A stretch of DNA of 64,000 nt from Drosophila persimilis (lineage: Eukaryota; Arthropoda; Insecta; Diptera; Drosophilidae): contig NW_020825288.1 of NCBI RefSeq assembly GCF_003286085.1, positions 23,250,001-23,314,000 on the forward strand, read 5' to 3'. Of this stretch, positions 49,098-59,673 are shown piece by piece. Every line of letters begins with the position of its first letter. Within the stretch, counting starts at the first letter, position 1. The translations under genes were made by a program, and so were the position numbers. Under the pieces are notes generated by a model. It worked only from the letters and a program-made list of their open reading frames with translations. It did no database searches and was not told where the DNA came from.

Positions 49098-49672
49098 AAT
49101 CCTGTGGAAGGCAGCTTCATGTACTTGAGAGAGCCCTAAGACTTCATACGCTGCTCAGCGATGGGCGTATCCACCACAAGAGGAACAGAGGTGACAGAGA
49201 AAAGCCGTTCGACATTGCCATGGGCATCATTGGGCTTCTGCTCCTCTGGACCTACTCCTACTACGACAGCATTAACGTGACCAGGTAAATCCCTCTCTCT
49301 ACTATTCACCCGCGTAATTTTGCTCCTAAAACGTTTCCTCTTCTAGGTTTCTGGGAGAATCCGTAGGCATCATCGGTACCGGGGACTCGGAGAAGCCTCG
49401 CAACACTGCCGTGTATGAAGTGTCTGCTCTTCTGGACAGATGTCGGCAGCCATAAGAAATCAGCCAAAGGATGACCAGGCTGCGGGTCCGTTGTCGCCCT
49501 CAACGCTTATTATGTCAGAGCGCATGTCCAAGATTTCCTCTGTGGCGGATACGGTGCCACGCTCAACATCACGTTACGTTTGCCTGCAGCACCACCACGA
49601 ATGTCAGTAAAATGCTGGCCCATCAATCCCATCAATGAGCCGCCCTGCTCCACCGCGATCTGCGACTAGTCC
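49098..49672 (+). pseudogene. Decayed membrane-protein gene, left unit
   Basis: The frame from about 49098 reads (ILERRESCGRQLHVLERALR onward) to a hydrophobic segment (DIAMGIIGLLLLWTYSYYDS), then splices with a 61-bp GT-AG intron (GTAAATCC to TTCTAG) into FLGESVGIIGTGDSEKPRN. After that the coding signal changes frame at least twice (KCLLFWTDVGSHKKSAKG, then ALNAYYVRAHVQDFLCGGYG and CWPINPINEPPCSTAICD before a TAG at about 49670). No ATG starts the upstream part. One membrane segment and an intact intron argue for a former ordinary gene, not a processed copy. I do not recognise the family. The same disablements are present in the right unit, so they predate the duplication or were homogenised. 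Confidence 0.5.
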
Positions 49673-49854
49673 GACTCCAATTAAAAGAGCAAAGAGATAC
49701 AGGAGGAGGAGTTGGAGCATGGCTTCGCCAAGCATCCCACCGAACACCAATTTTTTTTATAGATTGATTCGAAATTTTTAAATACACTTGTGCAGGTTCG
49801 TATTATTTGGTTGCTCTAGCTCTTATAGTCTCTGAGCACTAGACGCTCATAGGG

Positions 49855-49905
49855 ACGGACAGACAGACATGGCTTAATCGACTCGCTCAAGAATTGGTTC
49901 TGCCG
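49855..49905. repeat. Drosophila interspersed-repeat-like motif
   Basis: GGACGGACAGACAGACATGG followed by CTTAATCGACTCGCTCAAGAA resembles a short motif scattered in Drosophila intergenic DNA (GGACAGACxGACATGGCTxxATCGACTC type). I recognise it from general experience and cannot name the element. It is repeated at 54701-54751. Confidence 0.4.
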
Positions 49906-50747
49906 ACCGTAATTATAAATTGTATAAAAATTAAATTTATGACGGGACAAACCTTCACAACGTAGGAGCAACACCAATAGAGAGTAATATTAATTATAGT
50001 TGAGTTACACAGTGTAAGACCTTCAAAAAGTATATTATTTTATCCAATCTATATGCCTGAGGATATACAAATTCTGGACAGAAAGAAAAAATTATGGTAC
50101 TGAACCAGCAGATTCCCGATTTATTCGACAAGAGAATAGATGCCTCCACACAACTGAACATATTACTGACTGGGAATGATTGGACTTGCCATTTTGAGGA
50201 GATAGATTCCTAGTCTGGTTCCCAGTTAAGTCTTTTAAAATATGGTGTGAAGGTCTGACTTCACAATTTATAACATTTCCTTGGAACACCTGTACTAAGT
50301 TAATGACTTGGGCATTATCTTTGTACCTAAATTATATTTTAATTCTCATATATCTGCTATTTCGAATAAACCCGAAGGAGTCCTTGGCTTTATAAAAAGG
50401 TAGTCTGAGGAATTTTCTTACCCCTATACCATAAACTAATCTACTTTTCTCTTTTCTGGTTCCTGTAGCTGGTCTCCTCACTACCAAAAATATCAAGATA
50501 TGCTTCTGGTACCATATTAGTTTACAATAAATAGTTCCATAATTTTTCCGTTGATACTTATGCTTCCAATGTCAGGTCTTAATTAATGAATAGTTTAAGT
50601 TAACTTTCTTCTGTTTTCAATTGTTTAGCGAACTTGCTAGTAGTAGATAATTTATGATTTGTACATTCTTCTTTCTACACAGTTTAACTGAACTTAGAAC
50701 ATATGCTTCGTTCATGAGTGACTCGACCAGCCATAGGGACTCTCGAT

Positions 50748-50926
50748 ATTCTTGGTTTTCATGGGATTGATAAGCTCGGCTTCCGTTTCCTCTTCCCCGA
50801 CATCAAATGACGCCTGCAGGCACTGGATGGCCATCTCAATGCTCGCGCTCTGATTGTGGGACTTTACGTCCACCTGCTTGTTCAAATAGTCTACGAAGGT
50901 GCGGACAAAACTTCGCTGCACAACTG
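50748..50926 (-). pseudogene. Sgt-like N-terminal dimerisation-domain relic, left unit
   Basis: Minus-strand translation reads RSFVRTFVDYLNKQVDVKSH, then ASIEMAIQCLQASFDVGEEE. This is the pattern of the N-terminal homodimerisation domain of SGT/SGTA co-chaperones (FVxSFxDxLxxQ, then S.E.AIQCLxxAF). No TPR domain follows, and there is no start or splice context, so it looks like a pseudogene fragment. The right-unit copy (55592-55700) has lost about 73 bp within it. Confidence 0.55.
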
Positions 50927-51491
50927 TAGTATTTATGTGATTTACGCTGACAAATTTGTAAATACACACATAAGAAAAATAATGACCTATCTTGTCTTCT
51001 TTATTATGAGCGAATTGTCTCGCCCTCGACAACCTGTCAGTCCAGGCTTAAAAAATGGAAAGTCAAACATCGCGTGGTCCTCATGGAACATTCCTTTCAG
51101 TATGCAACAACCGCTTAGGCCCGTAAATTCAGTATACGTATTGTATTAAGGATCTTGTGACTTTGAGTATATTTCTCTTATATGGTGGTGTCATCTTACA
51201 AAATCCACGCAGGCAAAAAGTCGTCAAAAATATTTGTATGGCGTTACACATTTTACTATTCAAATAAGAATTACAATTTTAAATAGATGTATTGGATCCG
51301 CTATATAAATATATTCCGGGGAAAACTATGAGTAAATGAATATATTTTAACAAAATTTCATTCTTTTATTTTATAAATAAAGTTTATAGTTAAACGGTGC
51401 TCTATTTCAACGTGAATTTTTATTGGATGAGAGATTCGTAAAGGGAATAACCATCAATGAAGTAATGTATAAATTGAAACAAAGGAACATT

Positions 51492-53236
51492 GGGTTTACT
51501 TTTTGGCTCTGGACTTGGGCTTGGCGGCCGTCGAACCAGCGGTCGACTTCTTGGATCCGCTCGCTGCCTTCGACGTGCTGGCAGCCGTGGACTTCTTTTT
51601 GGCCTTGATCAGGCCATCTAGCTCTAGGTTGTCTTTATCCTCGTCCTCATCCGAGTCTACGCGATTGGTTTCCCCCTCCTCGAGGTCCTCTTCCAGGCCA
51701 AGCAGCTCCTCATCGGCGGCACCTGCCTCCGACTTTTTCTTCTTGATGTTCGCCTGGGCGGAGTAGGAATAGGCCATCACTTCCTTGTTGTAGGACCGCG
51801 TCAGGGCCGCCTTCACGCGGCCATCCACAGCATCCAGCGGGGACTTCTTGCCCGGCCGAGAGATCCTCACGCAGCAGGTGGTAGTCCTTCATTACGTCCA
51901 GTGCAGCGGACACTCCATCCTGGCCATCTTTGGCCAGCGGACGGGCTATGTTGTCCAGTAGAAAGGGAGCGTAGTCCAGCCGGACGGAAAGCCTGGAGCC
52001 GGAGGTGCAAGACCTAGTGTGATCATGCAGCTCCTGGGCTAGTCTCGCCCGTTTCGTGGTCCGCGAGTTCTTGCCCAGCCAGCCGGGGAAGTTGATCTGC
52101 CCCGTGAAGTGGCCTGCCATTTTCTCTCCCGGGAGAACAGAGCTGAAAAATGCCTGCGTGGGCAGCAGACTCCATGCGGAGTTGGCACGGATTCGTTTAT
52201 CTATCATATCGCCAATACTAAGGGCATCCGCAGTGGCTGCCACTTTGCCCAGAATATCCTTTCTGAAACAAAAGATGATAAAAGTTAATAAACTGATTCC
52301 TAATAGAGGATTTACCGAGACTCACTTATTGCCCTGTGGCGTGACCTGGAGATAGTTCTGCTGGACAAACAGTGGCGCCAGACTGTAGTCGTGGAAGAAT
52401 AAATCACATTTATCGGCGAAAGACATCCGCTTGTGCTCCTCGGCGGTGAAGACCTTGCGAACCACTTCCCAAGGTCCCAGCTTAAGATCTTTGGAGGCCG
52501 TCTTCAGCTCCACCTTAGCCTGCGATTGGGTGGGAATATCTTCTCCCGCACTCATCAGGGAAATGTGATTGATGGACTGGCGAATATCGTTGTTTGTGGC
52601 TGCTATGATCTCCTCGACTTTGGCCGGCGAGATCTTGACCTTCTCCTTGAAGCATATGCTCATGATCTTGCCTTTGATCTGCTCGAGACGCGGGCGCTGG
52701 AAGCGCAGGTCAAAGCAGTAGTTGACGAGAGATCGGATCTTCGGGTGATTGCGATCGTTGCACATGCAAATGATAGGTACGGAGCTGTCCTTGATAAGGG
52801 CAATTAGCTCCTGTATCCCGCCGCGATCCTCGTTGCCAGCCATGCCGTCCACCTCGTCCATGATTAGCACATGCTTTTTGATTAGCCACAGAGGGACTTC
52901 TTTCCCAGCAGCGTGGGAGCAGACGCTTGCTCCACGGAGACATTGAACTCCACCGCATCGAAGCCCAGTTCCTTGACCACTAGCGTAGCTGTCGTTGTCT
53001 TTCCTATTCCTGGTGGTCCCGACAGCAGGGCAGCCTTGTAGAAGCTACCATCGTCGTTGTTGGCCCAGGGATTGGGTCGCTGCGCCTTCTTCTTGCCATC
53101 GTGGCTCATATACCACTTGGACAGCCAGTTCATCAGCCTGCGCAGGAGATGGTTTAATAGAAGGTGGACATGGGGGTTACTTTACTCACTTGGTCACGTT
53201 GCTGGCTGCTCCGGCCTGGCCCACGATCTCCTTGAT
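51492..53236 (-). pseudogene. Gnf1 3'-half pseudogene (left duplication unit)
   Basis: Copy of the end of Gnf1 exon 2, exon 3 and exon 4, with introns kept, so it arose by DNA duplication. It has no promoter, PIP box or BRCT region. The Walker A block GPPGIGKT survives, but two small deletions around 52866-52960 remove the DTRSKRLLKDEV and YVNGQSQAVSK regions and shift the frame, so Walker B (MDEVDG) is out of frame. A further deletion of about 23 bp near 51852 disrupts exon 4. Other substitutions are few, so decay is young. Any transcript would have to start from outside. Confidence 0.9.
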
Positions 53237-53713
53237 GTTCGTCGGCAAAAACGAGTTGCGCAAAAAAGAACCAAGAGCTGGGCTGAGGCTGTTGAGCGGC
53301 AATTAATTTCAATTAAATTAAGATCCGGGGCTAGAAATTTCTCATGGATTTTTGGCTGTTGCTCCGGTTTTCTTCTTTTGCGATGCTGCGCCCTTCACAC
53401 AAAAACATATATACACACAATAGAGCGAGAACTTAGGGAACTTTTTACGCATAAAAATTTTATCAAGTGACAAACTGAAAAAAACGCGCCCTCGAGCAAA
53501 TGAACGGTGAAAAACCATCGGGTACACACTATTTTCTTTTGTCAATCGCTGTATTCCACTTGCACGCTAATTTTGTCCACTGTTCGAAGGCTTGCAACGC
53601 GTTAATAGATGCAATTTTATTGCATTTCTGCTGAGGATTGGCTGCGGCGACCCGTGTGTAGAAATTTCTCGTCCCGCTCACGACAACGCCATTTTTCTTT
53701 TGAGCCAGCTGAG

Positions 53714-53876
53714 GAGTGTGACCGTTTAAGAGTAATCACACACCTTGCAATGAAATACTGAAATCGAAATCGATGACCGGGTTTTCTCAGCTGATTTTAG
53801 CCCGATAACCGAAGTCTGGAATCGATAAAGGCTGTTTCTTAGATGCATATTTGCGGTATATTGAAAAGTGTGACCT
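53714..53876. promoter_or_regulatory. Motif 1/motif 6 promoter cluster (right unit)
   Basis: The same GAGTGTGACCG, GGTATATT and AAGTGTGACCT elements as in the left unit, at +4846. Confidence 0.5.
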
Positions 53877-53943
53877 TCTATTTCTGTATTCAAAACCATA
53901 CCAAAATCATAGAAAGACAACTGAAAGATCCTGGAACGTCGCG

Positions 53944-54518
53944 AATCCTGTGGAAGGCAGCTTCATGTACTTGAGAGAGCCCTAAGACTTCATACGCTGC
54001 TCAGCGATGGGCGTATCCACCACAAGAGGAACAGAGGTGACAGAGAAAAGCCGTTCGACATTGCCATGGGCATCATTGGGCTTCTGCTCCTCTGGACCTA
54101 CTCCTACTACGACAGCATTAACGTGACCAGGTAAATCCCTCTCTCTACTATTCACCCGCGTAATTTTGCTCCTAAAACGTTTCCTCTTCTAGGTTTCTGG
54201 GAGAATCCGTAGGCATCATCGGTACCGGGGACTCGGAGAAGCCTCGCAACACTGCCGTGTATGAAGTGTCTGCTCTTCTGGACAGATGTCGGCAGCCATA
54301 AGAAATCAGCCAAAGGATGACCAGGCTGCGGGTCCGTTGTCGCCCTCAACGCTTATTATGTCAGAGCGCATGTCCAAGATTTCCTCTGTGGCGGATACGG
54401 TGCCACGCTCAACATCACGTTACGTTTGCCTGCAGCACCACCACGAATGTCAGTAAAATGCTGGCCCATCAATCCCATCAATGAGCCGCCCTGCTCCACC
54501 GCGATCTGCGACTAGTCC
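53944..54518 (+). pseudogene. Decayed membrane-protein gene, right unit
   Basis: Apparently identical to the left-unit copy at 49098-49672: same membrane segment, same 61-bp intron and same frame breaks. Either it is an untranslated relic in both places or the frame breaks share one origin, including a possible assembly or conversion effect. Confidence 0.5.
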
Positions 54519-55591
54519 GACTCCAATTAAAAGAGCAAAGAGATACAGGAGGAGGAGTTGGAGCATGGCTTCGCCAAGCATCCCACCGAACACCAATTTT
54601 TTTTATAGATTGATTCGAAATTTTTAAATACACTTGTGCAGGTTCGTATTATTTGGTTGCTCTAGCTCTTATAGTCTCTGAGCACTAGACGCTCATAGGG
54701 ACGGACAGACAGACATGGCTTAATCGACTCGCTCAAGAATTGGTTCTGCCGACCGTAATTATAAATTGTATAAAAATTAAATTTATGACGGGACAAACCT
54801 TCACAACGTAGGAGCAACACCAATAGAGAGTAATATTAATTATAGTTGAGTTACACAGTGTAAGACCTTCAAAAAGTATATTATTTTATCCAATCTATAT
54901 GCCTGAGGATATACAAATTCTGGACAGAAAGAAAAAATTATGGTACTGAACCAGCAGATTCGAGATTTATTCGACAAGAGAATAGATGCCTCCACACAAC
55001 TGAACCTATTACTGACTGGGAATGATTGGACTTGCCATTTTGAGGAGATAGATTTCTAGTCTGGTTCCCTTTTAAAATCTTTTAAAGTCTTTTAAAATAT
55101 GGTGTGAAGGTCTGACTTCACAATTTATAACATTTCCTTCGAACGCCTGTACGAAGCTAATGACTTGGGCATTATCTTTGTACCTAAATTATATTTTAAT
55201 TCTCATATATCTGCTATTTCGAATAAACCCGAAGGAGTCCTTGGCCTTATGAAAAGGTAGTCTGAGGAATTTTCTTACCAATATACCATAAACTAATCTA
55301 CTTTTCTCTTTTCTGGTTCCTGTATCTGGTCTCCTCACTACCAAAAATATCAAGATATGTTCCTGGTACCATATTAGTTTACAATAAATAGTTCCATAAT
55401 TTTCCCGTTGATACTTATGCTTCCAATGTCAGGTCTTAATTAATGAATAGTTTAAGTTAACTTTCTTCTGTTTTGAATTGTTTAGCGAACTTGCTAGTAG
55501 CAGATAATTTATGATTTGTACATTCTTCTTTCTACACAGTTTAACTGAACTTAGAACATATGCTTCGTTCATGAGTGACTCGACCAGCAAT

Positions 55592-55700
55592 AGGGACGCC
55601 TGCAGGCACTGGATGGCCATCTCAATGATGGCTCTGATTGTGGGACTTCACGTCCACCTGCTTGTTCAAATAGTCTACGAAGGTGCGGACACAACTGCAC
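55592..55700 (-). pseudogene. Sgt-like relic, right unit (further truncated)
   Basis: The FVDYLNKQVDVKSHNQS part is readable, but a small change breaks the frame before AIQCLQA, and the following acidic part present in the left unit is deleted. Confidence 0.5.
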
Positions 55701-56274
55701 AACTGTAGTATTTATGTGATTTGAGCTGAACAATTTTTAAATACACACATAAGAAAAATAATGACCTATGTTGTCTCCTTTATTATGAGCGAATTGTCTC
55801 GGACTCGACAGCCTGTCAGTCCAGGCTTAAAAAATGGAAAGTCAAACATCGCGTGGTCCTCATGGAACATTCTTTTTAGTATGCAACAACCGCTTAGGCC
55901 CGTAAATTCAGTATACGTATTGTATTAAGGATCTTGTGACTTTGAGTATATTTCTCTTATATGGTGGTGTCATCTTACAAAATCCACGCAGGCAAAAAGT
56001 CGTCAAAAATATTTGTATGGCGTTACACATTTTACTATTCAAATAAGAATTACAATTTTAAATAGATGTATTGGATCCGCTATATAAATATATTCCGGGG
56101 AAAACTATGAGTAAATGAATACATTTTAATAAAATTTCATTCTTTTATTTTATAAATAAAGTTTATAGTTAAACGGTGCTCTATTTCAACATGAATTTTT
56201 ATTGGATGAGAGATTCGTAAAGTGAATAACCATCAATGAAGTAATGTATAAATTGAAACAAAGGAACATTGGGT

Positions 56275-59200
56275 TTACTTTTTGGCTCTGGACTTGGGCT
56301 TGGCGGCCGTCGAACCAGCGGTCGACTTCTTGGATCCGCTCGCTGCCTTCGACGTGCTGGCAGCCGTGGACTTCTTTTTGGCCTTGATCAGGCCATCTAG
56401 CTCTAGGTTGTCTTTATCCTCGTCCTCATCCGAGTCTACGCGATTGGTTTCGCCCTCCTCGAGGTCCTCTTCCAGGCCCAGCAGCTCCTCATCGGCGGCA
56501 CCTGCCTCCGACTTTTTCTTCTTGATGTTCGCCTGGGCGGAGTAGGAATAGGCCATCACTTCCTTGTTGTAGGACCGCGTCAGGGCCGCCTTCACGCGGC
56601 CATCCACGGCATCCAGCGGGGACTTCTTGCCCGGCCAGGCGGTCAGCTCCACTAGCGAGTCGAGATCCTCACGCAGCAGGTGGTAGTCCTTCATTACGTC
56701 CAGTGCAGCGGACACTCCATCCTGGCCATCTTTGGCCAGCGGACGGGCTATGTTGTCCAGTAGAAAGGGAGCGTAGTCCAGCCGGACGGAAAGCCTGGAG
56801 CCGGAGGTGCAAGACCTAGTGTGATCATGCAGCTCCTGGGCCAGTCTTGCCCGTTTCGTGGTCCGCGAGTTCTTGCCCAGCCAGCCGGGGAAGTTGATCT
56901 GCCCCGTGAAGTGGCCTGCCATTTTCTCTCCCGGGAGAACAGAGCTGAAAAATGCCTGCGTGGGCAGCAGACTCCAGGCGGAGTTGGCACGGATTCGTTT
57001 ATCTATCATATCGCCAATACTAAGGGCATCCGCAGTGGCTGCCACTTTGCCCTGAATATCCTTTCTGAAGCAAAATATGATAAAAGTTAATAAACTGATT
57101 CCTATTAGAGGATTTACCGAGACTCACTTATTGCCCTGTGGCGTGACCTGGAGATAGTTCTGCTGGACAAACAGTGGCGCCAGACTGTAGTCGTGGAAGA
57201 ATAAATCACATTTATCGGCGAAAGACATCCGCTTGTGCTCCTCGGCGGTGAAGACCTTGCGCACCACTTCCCAAGGTCCCAGCTTCAGATCTTTGGAGGC
57301 CGTCTTCAGCTCCACCTTAGCCTGCGATTGGGTGGGAATATCTTCTCCCGCACTCATCAGGGAAATGTGATTGATGGACTGGCGAATATCGTTGTTTGTG
57401 GCTGCTATGATCTCCTCCACTTTGGCCGGCGAGATCTTGACCTTCTCCTTGAAGCATATGCTCATGATCTTGCCTTTGATCTGCTCGAGACGCGGCCGCT
57501 GGAAGCGCAGGTCAAAGCAGTAGTTGACGAGAGATCGAATCTTCGGGTGATTGCGATCGTTGCACATGCAAATGATGGGTACGGAGCTGTCCTTGATAAG
57601 GGCAATTAGCTCCTGCATCCCGCCGCGATCCTCGTTGCCAGCCATGCCGTCCACCTCGTCCATGATTAGCACATGCTTTTTGGACACCGCCTGCGACTGT
57701 CCATTAACGTAGCCATAGAGGGACTTGTTTCCCAGCAGGGTGGATACCTCATCCTTGAGTAGACGCTTGCTCCGAGTGTCGGAGGCATTGAACTCCACCG
57801 CATCGAAACCCAGTTCCTTGACCACTAGCGTAGCTGTCGTTGTCTTTCCTATTCCTGGTGGTCCCGACAGCAGGGCAGCCTTGTAGAAGCTACCATCGTC
57901 GTTCTTGGCCCAGGGATTGGGTCGCTGCGCCTTCTTCTTGCCATCGTGGCTCACATACCACTTGGACAGCCAGTTCATCAGCCTGCGCAGGAGATGGTTC
58001 AATAGAAGGTGGACATGGGGGTTACTTTACTCACTTGGTCACGTTGCTGGCTGCTCCGGCCTGGCCCACGATCTCCTTGATGTTCGTCGGCTTGTGTTTG
58101 TCCACCCAGGCCATGCTGCCCAGATCTAGGGGCTTCACAACGGGCCTGGTCTGAGCTTGGGAAGTGTCTATGGATGTGGGCTCTTTCTTCACCTTGACGG
58201 CGACTGCTGGCACAGACTCTTCCTTATCCTTCTTCACCTTGACGGCTTCTGCTGGCACAGACTCTTCCTTCTCCTTCTTCACCTTAGAATCCATCTTCTC
58301 TACTTTGGCCAATGATTGATCCTTCACTTCCTTCTTTACCTTGGGCTCTTCCTTCTTTGGTCTGGACTCGCTCTTCTCCTCCTTCTTTGGACTCTTAATC
58401 TCCTCTTTCACCTGCTGCCTCTTGCCCTGTCCCGACTTCTCCCTGATCAAATCGAATAGTCCATCCTCGCTCAGGATGGTCACGTTCAGCTCCTCCGCGG
58501 TGGCCAATTTCTTGGGACCAGCCTCCTCCCCCACCACCAGATACATGAGCTTCTTGCCCACCACCGTCATCACACGGCCGCCGTACTCCTTGATCACCGA
58601 CTCGGCCTCCTCCCGCTCCATCGACTCCAGCACGCCGGTGACCACAAACGTGAGACCCTTCAGGCAGTCGGGTGTTCCCTTTGGTATTTCCTTACTGCCG
58701 GGATTGAGGCAGGCGCTGCGGTTCTTGAACTTCTGGTAGAGGACTGCCGACATGCGCTTCCGCTCGTGGCGCTCCTCATCGCTCAACACGCTGGTCTCGA
58801 GGTCCGCTGGCGGCTTCTCCTTCTTCACACGTGGCGTCGTGGTCTTGCCCTTAGCTTTCGACTTTGGTGTGTCCGGACTGCTGCGCTTTGGGGGCTCCGG
58901 ACTCTTGGGCTTTGCTGCCTCTGGACTGATACGCTTTGACGGCTTCGGTGGCTTTGGACTGCTCCTCTTTGACGGCTCCGGGCTGCCGGGCTTGGCTCGT
59001 TTGCGCGAGGGCGACTTGGGAGCAATAGCCACTCTCCCTTTCTCGTTCTCTTTAGGTTCCGCTGCCCTTACGCTTTCATCAAAATCCACCTCCATGAGAC
59101 TCTTATCGATATCCTCATCCTCAAACTCGATGACAGCCTTCGTCTTTTGCTTCGGCTTCTCCACGCGCATGGTCTCGCCACCAAACAGCTGCGTTGGATC

Positions 59201-59559
59201 CACCTTTTGCACCGGCTTCAGCTTGGAAAGCGATGGCTTCTTTCCTCCAACACCATTTGTGACACGCTTCTTTGCCTGCGATACATCTGGACTGGCGACC
59301 ACCTTGTCCTCATCGCTGCATACGGCCTTGCTGCTCGTCTTGCGTTTCTTTGGCTCCTGCGGACTCGCGGCTATTTCCTCTTCATCGCTAGATATGATCA
59401 TGGGCTTGCGGCGTTTTGGCGCCTTCGATGGCGTCTGCTCTTCCTCATCAGATTTTTTTGTTTTGCCTGGCAGCCGCTTGAAGAATGCGTCAATGTTCTA
59501 AGGGCAAACAATTAAATATGGGCTTGATAACCAAACACTTCACAACATACCCTTTGCAT
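56275..59559 (-). CDS. Gnf1: Replication factor C large subunit (RFC1)
   Basis: The large subunit of the RFC clamp loader, which opens PCNA and loads it on primer-template DNA in the nucleus. Exons: 59559-59551, 59497-58035, 57982-57128 and 57064-56275 (TAA), 3117 nt in all, giving 1038 aa. The 9-nt first coding exon gives MQR and joins NIDAFFKR, forming a PIP box (QRNIDAFF), the usual PCNA-binding N-terminus. Then come a Lys/Ser/Pro-rich segment with repeated SP motifs and a BRCT domain about residues 272-358 (LKGLTFVVTGVLESMEREEA). The AAA+ module follows, with Walker A GPPGIGKT at about 530, Walker B LIMDEVDG at about 596 and sensor-1 ICMCND. An RFC1 C-terminal domain and a Lys-rich tail close it. 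An M1BP motif lies at 59662-59673. Its 3' half is duplicated at 51492-53236 as a pseudogene. Confidence 0.95.
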
Positions 59560-59661
59560 TATAGCACTTGTATTTTTAAATTTTAAGATTTGTACAATGC
59601 ATGGATTTCTTTCTGCCGCCGCGATGGTTTATGGTTTTTGGGGTTATGTTTTTTGTTCACT

Positions 59662-59673
59662 TCGGTCACACTA
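59662..59673. promoter_or_regulatory. M1BP motif of the Gnf1 promoter
   Basis: TCGGTCACACTA, about 105 bp upstream of the Gnf1 start codon. This is core-promoter motif 1, with no TATA box nearby, as expected for a replication gene. Confidence 0.6.

Larger units (their letters stand above)
48401..53246. repeat. Tandem segmental duplication, left unit
   Basis: Sequence from 48400/48401 (starting AAAAACGAGTTGCGC) recurs from 53247 at a constant offset of 4846 bp. The unit ends at 53246 inside a Gnf1 exon (GATGTTCGTCGGC), directly joined to the start of the next unit. The outer flanks differ (TTTTCAGCC on the left, TTGTGTTTG on the right after 58091), with only one shared base at the junction. 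Contents: promoter motifs, a decayed membrane-protein gene, an Sgt-like relic and a Gnf1 3'-half pseudogene. Confidence 0.93.
53247..58091. repeat. Tandem segmental duplication, right unit
   Basis: The right copy of the 4.85-kb unit. Its Gnf1 portion belongs to the intact gene, which continues upstream past the unit edge at 58091. By eye, 53247-54961 is base-for-base identical to 48401-50115, with no indel. From 54962 onwards substitutions and indels are frequent. Confidence 0.93.

Noticed and set aside
53057-53470. 137-codon frame crossing the duplication junction
   Set aside because: A chance plus-strand frame antisense to the Gnf1 copy fused to non-coding sequence by the junction; no evidence of expression.
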